The notes under the pieces were generated by a model, which was not told where the DNA came from, searched no databases, and saw only the letters and a list, made by a program, of their open reading frames with translations. A DNA stretch of 5,499 nt. Source: Micrococcales bacterium. GTDB taxonomy: Bacteria; Actinomycetota; Actinomycetes; Actinomycetales; Dermatophilaceae. This document shows positions 1 to 5,499 of this stretch, in pieces. A program made the translations under genes and the position numbers. The first letter of the stretch is position 1; each line of letters starts with the position of its first letter. The stretch lies in contig PMJN01000521.1 in the NCBI GenBank assembly GCA_003157445.1, positions 1 through 5,499 on the forward strand, written 5' to 3'.

Positions 1-1355
1 ACCGTCGACGCCTACTGCAAGTACCAGGCGGAGAAGGACAAGCGGCTGTACGCAGTCCTGGACGGCTTCGCGCAGGGTCAGGGTCACCTGACCCTCACCG
101 ACGCGTCATACCTGAACTCGATGAAGCTGTTCCTGCAGGGGGTCACCCCGCTGGAGTACCAGGCCCACCGGAACTTCGCCTACCTCGCGCGCCACCTCAA
201 CGGGCCGGGCCCGCGGTTCGCCTCGCTGTGCCAGTCGATCGACGAGCTGCGACACACCCAGACGGAGATCCACACCCTGTCCAACTACAACAAGTACTAC
301 AGCGGCTTCCACAACTATCAGCAGATGCACGACCGCGTTTGGTATCTCTCGGTGCCCAAGTCGTTCTTCGACGACGCACTGGCCTCCGGCCCGTTCGAGT
401 TCCTCATCGCGATCGGGTTCTCCTTCGAGTACCTGCTTACCAACCTGCTGTTCGTGCCGTTCATGTCCGGGGCCAGCTTCAACGGCGACCTGCCGACGAT
501 GACCTTCGGGTTCTCCGCCCAGAGCGACGAGTCCAGGCATATGACCCTGGGCCTGGAGGCGATCAAGTTCCTGCTCGAGCAGGACGAGGCCAATGTCCCG
601 ATCGTGCAGGCGTGGATCGACAAGTGGTTCTGGCGGGGATACCGGGTCACCGCCCTGATCGCTCAGATGCTCGACTACATGCTGCCGCGCAAGGTGATGA
701 GCTGGAAGGAGGCTTTCGAGCTCTACTTCGAGGAGCAGATGCTCAAGGGGCTCTTCGCAGACCTCGCGTTCTACGGCATCAAGCCGCCGCGGCACGTCGA
801 CGACGCGATCGCTGAGAAGGAGATCCTCTCCCACCAGGTCTACTGGACGCTCTACCAGTTCTCGCACGCCGCTGCGTTCACCACCAGTGTCCCTACGCAG
901 GAGCACGAGAAGATGGCTCTGCGGAGACGTATCCGGAGACGTTCGACAAGCACTACAAGGCCATGTGGGACAAGGAACGCGAGAACATCGCGAACGGCGG
1001 GCGCCACTTCGTCAGAGGCCTGCCTCAACTCTGCCAGGTCTGCCAGATCCCCATGCTGTTCACCGAGCCCGGAGACCCGACGACCATCTGCCAGCGGGAA
1101 AGCGAGTACAAAGGCGAGAAGTTCCAGACCTGCTCGAACGGCTGCCAGTGGATCTTCGAGCGTGAGCCGGAGAAGTACGTGCAGGCCTGGCTGCCAGTCC
1201 ACCAGATCTACCAGGGCAACTGCGGCGGTCCCACCGTGCCCGATGTCCTGGAGTGGTACGGCATCCAAGAGGGGGACAGCGGGGAGCACCTCGGGTCCGT
1301 GGACGACAAGAACTGGCAGAGCTGGCACGCTGGCTCTGCCACGGAAGGAGAGTGA
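1..1355 (+). CDS. dmpN: Phenol hydroxylase P3 subunit (large di-iron oxygenase), 5'-partial and frameshifted
   Basis: This is the catalytic alpha subunit of a soluble multicomponent phenol hydroxylase, which uses O2 and electrons from P5 to turn phenol into catechol in the cytoplasm. Reading starts in frame 1 at base 1; by comparison with DmpN (about 517 residues) roughly 60 N-terminal residues lie upstream. The carboxylate-bridged di-iron ligands are visible: Glu in PLEYQA (154-156), Glu and His in DELRH (244-246, 253-255), Glu in SFEYLLTN (427-429), and Glu and His in DESRH (529-531, 538-540), with family-like spacing. FVPFMSGASFNGD follows the fourth ligand. Near 913-924 the homology moves from frame 1 to frame 3 and continues as AETYPETFDKHY to the TGA at 1353-1355. 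The frame-3 part carries CQVC (1032-1043) and CSNGC (1131-1145), matching the four-cysteine zinc-type site of this subunit, and ends near LPVHQIYQGNC. P4 starts one base after the stop. The family call is very secure. Whether the frameshift is biological or a sequencing error cannot be told from the sequence. Confidence 0.94.
913..924 (+). other. Frameshift point inside the P3 gene
   Basis: Upstream, frame 1 gives good P3 protein up to about VPTQEHEKM. Downstream, only frame 3 does (AETYPETFDKHY, from 921). The change can be explained by one missing base (for example GCTCTGCGG from GCTCTGGCGG) or by two extra bases (a duplicated CT in the CTCT at 917-920). The second option gives an interval equal in length to DmpN as I recall it. 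The bases show no X-XXY-YYZ slippery heptamer, so programmed -1 frameshifting is unlikely. Because frame 1 has no stop between here and 1357, the uncorrected reading fuses P3 through about 145 meaningless residues to intact P4. Confidence 0.85.
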
Positions 1356-1356
1356 G

Positions 1357-1686
1357 ATGGCAGTCAGGAGCATCGGCACCTACGACTTCGCGTCAAGGTC
1401 GCGTCAGGAGCTCTACGGTGACGACCAGCTCGTCCACGTGTGGTTCCAGGGCAACCCGTGGTTCTGCGCAGCGGCCTGTTACCGGGCGCCAAAGGCCATG
1501 CTGTGGGCCGATTTCTGGGCGCAGATGATCGTGCCGTGGGCCGAGGAGGACCCCGACTTCGACCCACGGGCAACCTACGCGTGGAACATACACGGCGAGC
1601 CGTTCTCTCCCCAGGACGGCGTCACACTCGAGGACCTCGGCGTCGTACACAAGGACGTCATCGGTATGAGATTCGTCGCCGGCTGA
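1357..1686 (+). CDS. dmpO: Phenol hydroxylase P4 subunit (DmpO-like)
   Basis: This is the small gamma-type subunit of the phenol hydroxylase oxygenase complex, which assembles with P3 and the P1-type subunit. The product is 109 residues; family members are about 115-120. It has the expected features: an N-terminal 'Y-F---R---Y-G-QLV-V' stretch (YDFASRSRQELYGDDQLVHV), an aromatic/Cys stretch WFCAAACYR, and the C-terminal block NIHGEPFSPQDGVTLEDLGV followed by HKDVIGMRF. ATG 1357 is chosen because the strong ribosome site GGAAGGAG (1343-1350) lies six bases before it and the product starts exactly as P4 proteins do. An open frame extends upstream in phase with it, but that is out-of-frame P3 sequence caused by the P3 frameshift, not a real N-terminal extension. 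The P3 stop (1353-1355) is inside the spacer, so the two genes are probably translationally coupled. Confidence 0.92.
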   Translation: MAVRSIGTYDFASRSRQELYGDDQLVHVWFQGNPWFCAAACYRAPKAMLWADFWAQMIVPWAEEDPDFDPRATYAWNIHGEPFSPQDGVTLEDLGVVHKDVIGMRFVAG

Positions 1687-1716
1687 TCGCTGCCAGCCCT
1701 TCACCACTGCAGAAAA

Positions 1717-1775
1717 GACCGCACCTCGGGCGACCACCACACAGGAGACCACCTCCGAGGGACCATCACACGAGA
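1717..1775 (+). repeat. Four-copy imperfect tandem repeat, unit 14-15 bases, before the reductase gene
   Basis: Units start with GACC at 1717, 1732, 1747 and 1761 (steps of 15, 15 and 14 bases): GACCGCACCTCGGGC, GACCACCACACAGGA, GACCACCTCCGAGG, GACCATCACACGAGA. Units 1 and 3 resemble each other (ACCTC-G-GG), as do units 2 and 4 (A-CACA), so it can also be read as a 29-30 base unit present twice. Units 2-4 end in a purine run resembling a ribosome site. The array fills most of the 98-base gap between P4 and the reductase. No function can be assigned. Confidence 0.6.
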
Positions 1776-1784
1776 ACGGCAGCC

Positions 1785-2843
1785 ATGACCTCATACAAGA
1801 TCACCGTCGAGCCCCTGGGCCGCGAGATCGACTGCAGGGATGACCAGAGCATTCTGGACGCCTGCCTGCGCAACGGTGTCTGGCTGCCGCACTCGTGCAC
1901 TCATGGCACCTGCGCCACTTGTAAGGCGGAGGTGCTCGACGGGGATGTTGACCACGGTGAGTCCTCGTCCTTCGCACTGATGGACTTCGAGCGGGATGAG
2001 GGCAAGCTCCTTCCGTGCTGCGCCCGCCCCCTCTCGGACGTGACGATCGAGGCAGACATCGACGTCGACGAGGACTTCCGGATGCACCCCGTGCAGGACT
2101 ACACCGCCACCGTCGTGTCGTTGGAGGACATCGCGAAGGAGACCAAGCGACTGGTCATCGAGCTGGACCGGGAGATGGAGTTCAACGCCGGCCAGTATCT
2201 CAAGTTCCAGATTCCGGGCACCGGCGCCGACCGGACGTACTCCATCGCGAATCCCCCGACCCAGAGACGGCTCCTGGAGTTTCACATCCGGCGAACCGTG
2301 GGGGGAGTAGCCAGCGACGGGTGGATCTTCCGCACGCTCGCGGTCGGCGACCCGGTGGCGGTCAGCGGCCCCTACGGCCGCTTCGTGCTCCGGGTCGGGG
2401 ACGACCGTCCGGCGGTGCTCGTCGCCGGAGGCACCGGGCTGGCGCCGATCAAGTCGATGATTCGCCATGGCCTCGAGAACGACGCCTACTCCGGTCACCT
2501 GACCCTCTACCAGGGCGCCAGGACGCAGGAATGGCTCTACGACGTCGAGGAGTTCCAGCGGCTCGAGAAGGAGCACCCGAATCGATTCAGCTACCGGCCA
2601 TGCCTGTCGGAAGAGATAGCTGAGGGTTTCGGCAGAGGACTGGTCACCGAGGTCATCGAGGCCGAGAACGAGACGCTGCACGGTCACGCCGGATACATTT
2701 GCGGCCCCCCGCCGATGGTCGATGCAGCGTTGAAGACGCTGATGGGAAAGCGGCTATTCCCTCGAGACATCTACCGGGAGGACTTCTTCAACGAGGCCGA
2801 CAAAGCGGCCGGCGGCGTGCGCTCACCACTGATAAAGCGGTAG
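1785..2843 (+). CDS. dmpP: Phenol hydroxylase P5 reductase (2Fe-2S / FAD / NADH)
   Basis: This is the electron-transfer component of phenol hydroxylase. It takes hydride from NADH onto FAD and passes single electrons through its 2Fe-2S cluster to the P3 di-iron site. The 352 residues match the usual length of about 353. An N-terminal plant-type ferredoxin domain has Cys38, Cys43, Cys46 and Cys78 (CTHGTCATC and LLPCC). The FAD domain has RTYSIAN (150-156) and the GPYGRF turn (195-200). The NAD domain has VLVAGGTGLAP (211-221) and CGPPPM (306-311). The protein ends RSPLIKR, like the family C-terminus. ATG 1785 is chosen because translation from it matches the DmpP N-terminus (TVEPLG then SILDACLRNGVWLPHSC); the longer open frame upstream is shadow. 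Its ribosome site is poor: only GAGA at 1772-1775, with AGGAG at 1743-1747 too far away. This suggests coupling to upstream translation or use of the preceding repeat. The reading frame is undamaged. Confidence 0.97.
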   Translation: MTSYKITVEPLGREIDCRDDQSILDACLRNGVWLPHSCTHGTCATCKAEVLDGDVDHGESSSFALMDFERDEGKLLPCCARPLSDVTIEADIDVDEDFRMHPVQDYTATVVSLEDIAKETKRLVIELDREMEFNAGQYLKFQIPGTGADRTYSIANPPTQRRLLEFHIRRTVGGVASDGWIFRTLAVGDPVAVSGPYGRFVLRVGDDRPAVLVAGGTGLAPIKSMIRHGLENDAYSGHLTLYQGARTQEWLYDVEEFQRLEKEHPNRFSYRPCLSEEIAEGFGRGLVTEVIEAENETLHGHAGYICGPPPMVDAALKTLMGKRLFPRDIYREDFFNEADKAAGGVRSPLIKR

Positions 2844-2911
2844 GCCCGAGCCAGCCGCTGAATCGCCAAGATGGTGGTTGGTGTTGGCAGGGATTCTCAT
2901 GCGGCCAAGCA

Positions 2912-2934
2912 CTTACGTCTCCTACAGACGTCAG
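2912..2934. promoter_or_regulatory. Operator-like interrupted palindrome between the reductase and IclR genes
   Basis: ACGTCT (2915-2920) and AGACGT (2926-2931) are perfect inverted arms separated by five bases. After one mismatch, CT (2912-2913) and AG (2933-2934) extend the symmetry. An interrupted palindrome of this size about 140 bases upstream of an IclR-type regulator gene is what an autoregulatory operator could look like, but no binding consensus can be claimed. The surrounding gap (2844-3070) also holds a 7-base direct repeat CGGTATC (2966-2972 and 2979-2985). I see no convincing -35/-10 pair (only an isolated TTGGCA at 2884-2889) and no clear terminator after the reductase stop. Confidence 0.35.
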
Positions 2935-3070
2935 GTAGCTTGCATCATCACCTCTCATAGGGCCGCGGTATCTCACGACGGTATCCAGCAGGCTGCCACG
3001 AGTTCTCGGGTCGCGGCGGTGGCCTCAGCAAGGAGAACCACGGCCTCGCCCCCTACTTTGAGCCAGCCTG

Positions 3071-3860
3071 GTGCAGCACTACTCCGCGACGTTCGCGCCG
3101 GGGGCCGGGCACCCCCTCGGAGGACGGCCTCAAGTCCATCTCGACTGCCCTGGAGGTCCTGGAGTGCTTCGCTGTCGACGGGGAGGGCTGGAGGTCTGTA
3201 ACATCGCCCGCAAGCTGGGTATCGCCAGGAGCACCGCACACCGCCTGCTCACGGCTCTGTGCCGCAAGGGGATCGCCGAGCAGAACCCCGAGACTGGCAC
3301 TATCGCCTGGGGCTGCACCTGTTCGAGCTGGGTCAGCTCGCCCAGGCCCGCAGCATCCTGCGCCATGTCGCGCTGCCGACCCTGACCAAGCTGGCTCAAA
3401 CCACCGGGCACGCGGGTCAACCTCGCTGTTGCCGACGGCCCGGACGTCACTGTTCTCGAGCGTCTCGAGAACAGTGACGATGTCCGGTTCCTGGGCCATG
3501 CAGGTCGGCGTTTCCCTAACCCGAGGCCGCCCAGGCCAGGCGCGACGCCGGGTTCCCGCCGCGGGTGAGCCACGCCGTCCGTACCCAGGATGACTGGGGC
3601 GCCAGCTCGCCGAGGTGCGTCGGCGCGGGTTCGCCGTCTCAAGCAGCGAGTCCTTCGATGACGTGACCAGCATCGCGGTGCCGATCCTGGACGCCGGGCG
3701 TCGGGCTGCCGCCGAGGTCTCAGTGCTCGGCTCCAGTGCCGAGATTCTTGCGGACGTGGAACCCATCGCCCGCCTGGTCCAGCTGGCCGGCCGGTACATC
3801 GGTCGCGCTGCCCCGCTGAAGCCCTGGCTCGTTCCCTCTTGCGGAACGTACGCGTACTAG
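3071..3860 (+). pseudogene. IclR-family transcriptional regulator, multiply frameshifted and internally deleted
   Basis: An IclR-type regulator can be followed only by changing frame. Frame 3 from 3123 gives DGLKSISTALEVLECFAVDG. Frame 2 from 3188 gives the winged helix-turn-helix (NIARKLGIARSTAHRLLTAL, then GIAEQNPETG). Frame 1 from 3301 gives YRLGLHLFELG to LTKLAQTTG. Frame 2 from about 3413 gives the effector domain start, VNLAVADGPDVTVLERLENS and so on to GRRFP. Frame 1 from about 3520 gives PEAAQARRDAGFPPRVSH. Frame 3 from 3600 gives RQLAEVRRRGFAVSSSESFD, then SIAVPILDAG, stopping at 3858-3860. The usual 'LPLHATALGKALLA' segment (about 14 residues) between GRRFP and PEAAQ is missing. The start is uncertain: GTG 3071 is a candidate but needs one C removed from the run at 3112-3116. 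Known IclR proteins in aromatic clusters act as effector-responsive activators or repressors. Here it would regulate the hydroxylase or meta-pathway genes if intact. It may be a real pseudogene or poorly resolved sequence. Confidence 0.82.
3440..3487. repeat. Long hairpin: 15-bp perfect inverted repeat with 3-base loop, extended stem
   Basis: GTCACTGTTCTCGAG (3446-3460) is followed by CGT (3461-3463) and its exact reverse complement CTCGAGAACAGTGAC (3464-3478). C3445/G3479 makes a sixteenth pair. Alternatively, CCGGAC (3440-3445) pairs with GTCCGG (3482-3487) if GAT (3479-3481) is bulged, giving a stem of 21 bp. It lies within the IclR-like sequence, where frame 2 reads DVTVLERLENSDD in line with the family and without an obvious insertion. 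It has no following T-run and so is not a typical intrinsic terminator. Confidence 0.9.
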
Positions 3861-3936
3861 TCCGGTCCTGCTGGCTACCGTGAGGAAGCGCGATCGATTC
3901 TCCGGGTCGCACCCCTCTGAGTGAAGAGAGCCCAGC

Positions 3937-4731
3937 GTGGATTCCGCCACCCTCGCCACTGCTGCAGAGCGGCTGCTGGCCGCCTACTCATCCGGCAAGC
4001 CGATCGACCCGCTGACGACCACTTACGAGGGTATGGATCTGGCCGATGCCTACGAGATCCAACTCCTGCAGATCCGCTCCCTGACCGCCGCGGGTCGACA
4101 AATCAAGGGGCACAAGGTCGGGCTGACTTCGGTGGCGATGCAAAAGCAGCTGGGTGTGGACCAGCCGGACTACGGCCACCTGCTTGACGACTTCTTCTAC
4201 CTCGAGCACATGGCCATCCCGACAGGGCGATTCCTACAGCCGCGGGTGGAACCGGAGATCGCGTTCGTCCTGAAGAGGGCGCTGCGCGGTCCCGGGGTGA
4301 CCGTCCACGAAGCCCTTGCCGCGGTGGACTTCGTGCTGCCCGCGCTCGAGATCGTCGACAGCCGCATCAAGGACTGGAGGATCGGGCTGCTTGACACTAT
4401 CGCCGACAACGCCTCCTCGGGCGGGGTGGTCCTGGGCAGCACGCCCACCGACGTGTCAGCGGTCGACCTGCGACTGACCGGATGCACCTTCCACAAGAAC
4501 GGCGAGCTCTTCGCCACCGGTGCCGGGGGCGCTGTCCTGGGCTCTCCGCTGAACTCACTCGTCTGGCTCGCCAACACCGTCGGTGCCCTTGGCATCACCC
4601 TCGAAGCTGGCCACGTGGTCCTACCTGGATCGGTGACCCCGATGGCCCCGGTGGAACCCGGCGACACCTTCACCGCGACGTTCGCCGGACTCGGTAGCGT
4701 CACAGCGCGATTCGCCAAGGAGCAGTCATGA
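3937..4731 (+). CDS. dmpE: 2-keto-4-pentenoate (2-hydroxypenta-2,4-dienoate) hydratase
   Basis: This enzyme adds water to 2-hydroxypenta-2,4-dienoate to give 4-hydroxy-2-oxovalerate, in the lower part of the catechol meta-cleavage pathway in the cytoplasm. The product is 264 residues, the usual length for the DmpE/MhpD branch of the FAH-like hydratase/decarboxylase fold. Lys60 and Asp78 ([15 protein letters not shown]) fall at the positions reported as catalytic in MhpD. Glu105 and Glu107 ([10 protein letters not shown]) and Glu138 (ALEIVDSRI) match the divalent-metal ligands. [20 protein letters not shown] and the late block [20 protein letters not shown] are also characteristic. The GTG start at 3937 is supported by GAAGAGAG (3923-3930) six bases upstream and by agreement with family N-termini. 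It overlaps the next gene by ATGA, indicating coupled translation. Hydratases of biphenyl or steroid pathways (BphE, HsaE, TesE types) are close relatives, so the dmp symbol rests on the neighbouring phenol hydroxylase. Confidence 0.96.
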   Translation: MDSATLATAAERLLAAYSSGKPIDPLTTTYEGMDLADAYEIQLLQIRSLTAAGRQIKGHKVGLTSVAMQKQLGVDQPDYGHLLDDFFYLEHMAIPTGRFLQPRVEPEIAFVLKRALRGPGVTVHEALAAVDFVLPALEIVDSRIKDWRIGLLDTIADNASSGGVVLGSTPTDVSAVDLRLTGCTFHKNGELFATGAGGAVLGSPLNSLVWLANTVGALGITLEAGHVVLPGSVTPMAPVEPGDTFTATFAGLGSVTARFAKEQS

Positions 4732-5499
4732 CCACAAGACGCCGCGGTGTTGCCGCGATCGTGGGGCCCGGCAACATCGGCACGGACCTCATGTTCAAGC
4801 TGATGCGCCGCAGCCAGGCCATCGAGCCGCGATACATGATCGGGGTAGACCCCACCAGCGACGGCCTGCGGCGCGCGGCCGCGAGCGGCCTCGAGACCAG
4901 CCACGAAGGCGTCGACTGGTTGCTCGCCCGAGAAGAACTACCCGACATCGTGTTCGAATGCACCTCCGCCAAGGCACACGAGGCCAACGCACCCCGGTAT
5001 GCCGAGGCCGGCATCATCGCGGTGGACCTCACCCCCGCCGCGGTCGGCCCCTACATCTGCCCGCCGGTCAACCTGCACTTCAACCTCGACGCCATCAACG
5101 TCAACATGATCACCTGCGCGGGCCAGGCCACGACGCCCATCGTCAAGGCGGTCAGCAGCGTGGTCGAGGTGCCGTATGCGGAGATCGTTGCCTCGATCTC
5201 CTCCAGGTCGGCGGGGCCCGGCACACGCGCGAACATCGACGAGTTCACCGAGACGACCTCCCAGGCACTCCAGATCGTCGGAGGCGCCAAGGCAGGCAAA
5301 GCAATCATCATCCTCAACCCCGTCGACCCACCGATGATGATGCGCAACACGGTCTTCTGCGCCATCCCGCCGGAGGCGGCCGAGCCCGGCGACCTCCAGG
5401 ACCGGCTCAACGAGTCGATCCACGCAATGGTCGCCAGAGTCCAGGACTACGTGCCCGGTTTCCACCTCCGCGCCGACCCGCAGTACGACCACCCCCGTG
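4728..5499 (+). CDS. dmpF: Acetaldehyde dehydrogenase (acylating), 3'-partial
   Basis: This enzyme oxidises acetaldehyde with NAD+ and CoA to acetyl-CoA, the end of the meta-cleavage pathway. In known systems it forms a channelling complex with 4-hydroxy-2-oxovalerate aldolase (DmpG), whose gene would be expected just beyond the window. The 257 residues seen include a Rossmann nucleotide-binding start ([14 protein letters not shown], glycines 13, 15 and 18), [14 protein letters not shown] (76-89), the catalytic cysteine Cys130 in [12 protein letters not shown], the [20 protein letters not shown] block, and [17 protein letters not shown]. Full-length relatives have about 300-320 residues, so some 50 C-terminal residues are missing past base 5499. 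ATG 4728 is supported by AAGGAG (4717-4722) five bases before it and by the start of the Rossmann strand. It overlaps the hydratase stop by four bases. MhpF and HsaG types are close homologues; the reaction is the same. Confidence 0.96.
   Translation, partial: MTTRRRGVAAIVGPGNIGTDLMFKLMRRSQAIEPRYMIGVDPTSDGLRRAAASGLETSHEGVDWLLAREELPDIVFECTSAKAHEANAPRYAEAGIIAVDLTPAAVGPYICPPVNLHFNLDAINVNMITCAGQATTPIVKAVSSVVEVPYAEIVASISSRSAGPGTRANIDEFTETTSQALQIVGGAKAGKAIIILNPVDPPMMMRNTVFCAIPPEAAEPGDLQDRLNESIHAMVARVQDYVPGFHLRADPQYDHPR

Noticed and set aside
106..906. A 266-residue minus-strand open frame opposite P3
   Set aside because: It is a shadow of the high-GC P3 coding sequence; its composition is rich in Glu, Val, Arg and Leu and it has no recognisable domain.
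913..960. Programmed -1 ribosomal frameshifting in P3
   Set aside because: The direction of the shift is compatible, but there is no slippery heptamer at the required place, and phenol hydroxylase P3 genes are not known to use recoding.
121..1686. A single 521-residue P3-P4 fusion protein
   Set aside because: Residues from about base 919 to 1356 in this frame are arginine/serine-rich nonsense, while the true P3 C-terminus is plain in frame 3.
1791..2687. A 298-residue minus-strand open frame opposite the reductase
   Set aside because: It is antisense of an unmistakable DmpP coding sequence and shows no family motif.
2884..2912. Sigma-70-type promoter using TTGGCA
   Set aside because: At 16-18 base spacing there is no credible -10 hexamer (AAGCAC only).
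3100..3116. Hairpin GGGGG / CCCCC upstream of the IclR winged helix
   Set aside because: A five-bp stem in a GC-rich region is expected by chance. It is noted only as a likely place for a base-count error.
3446..3478. Intrinsic terminator at the hairpin
   Set aside because: The stem is strong, but the bases after it (GATGTCCGG) contain no T-run, and it lies within a gene-like stretch.
3053..3912. Two long minus-strand open frames opposite the IclR region
   Set aside because: Both are low-complexity Arg/Pro/Ala-rich shadows. The IclR motifs on the plus strand explain the region.

Overview
The window is GC-rich, with G or C at most third codon positions. It reads as a piece of an aromatic-catabolic gene cluster from a high-GC bacterium. 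An actinobacterium is my best guess, from the codon use and gene order, but nothing in the window proves it. All genes are on the + strand.

Left part (1-2843): the last three genes of a multicomponent phenol hydroxylase of the DmpKLMNOP type. They are the large di-iron oxygenase subunit P3 (dmpN-like, 5' end outside the window), the small subunit P4 (dmpO-like) and the NADH:ferredoxin-type reductase P5 (dmpP-like). P3 carries a frameshift near 913-924. As the bases stand, its N-terminal two thirds run out of frame and read straight into P4, while the true P3 C-terminus lies in another frame. A 98-base gap before P5 is largely an imperfect tandem repeat with a unit of about 15 bases.

Middle part (2844-3936): 227 bases without a gene, containing an operator-like palindrome, then a heavily frameshifted IclR-family regulator (about 3071-3860). 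Its winged helix-turn-helix and ligand-binding domain are easy to recognise, but only by changing frame at least five times, and the 'RLP-H-T-LGKA' part of the effector domain is missing. Inside it lies a near-perfect hairpin with 15-16 bp arms and a 3-base loop.

Right part (3937-5499): 2-keto-4-pentenoate hydratase (dmpE-like), then acylating acetaldehyde dehydrogenase (dmpF-like, cut by the window end). The two overlap by four bases (ATGA).

Together the genes describe the two ends of a phenol meta-cleavage route. Phenol is hydroxylated to catechol by P3/P4/P5 plus the upstream subunits. After ring cleavage, which is not encoded here, 2-hydroxypenta-2,4-dienoate is hydrated and cleaved, and acetaldehyde is converted to acetyl-CoA. 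Compared with the classic dmpKLMNOPQBCDEFGHI order, the genes Q, B, C and D are absent between P5 and the hydratase, and a regulator gene sits there instead. I see no RNA gene, insertion sequence, CRISPR array or convincing terminator.
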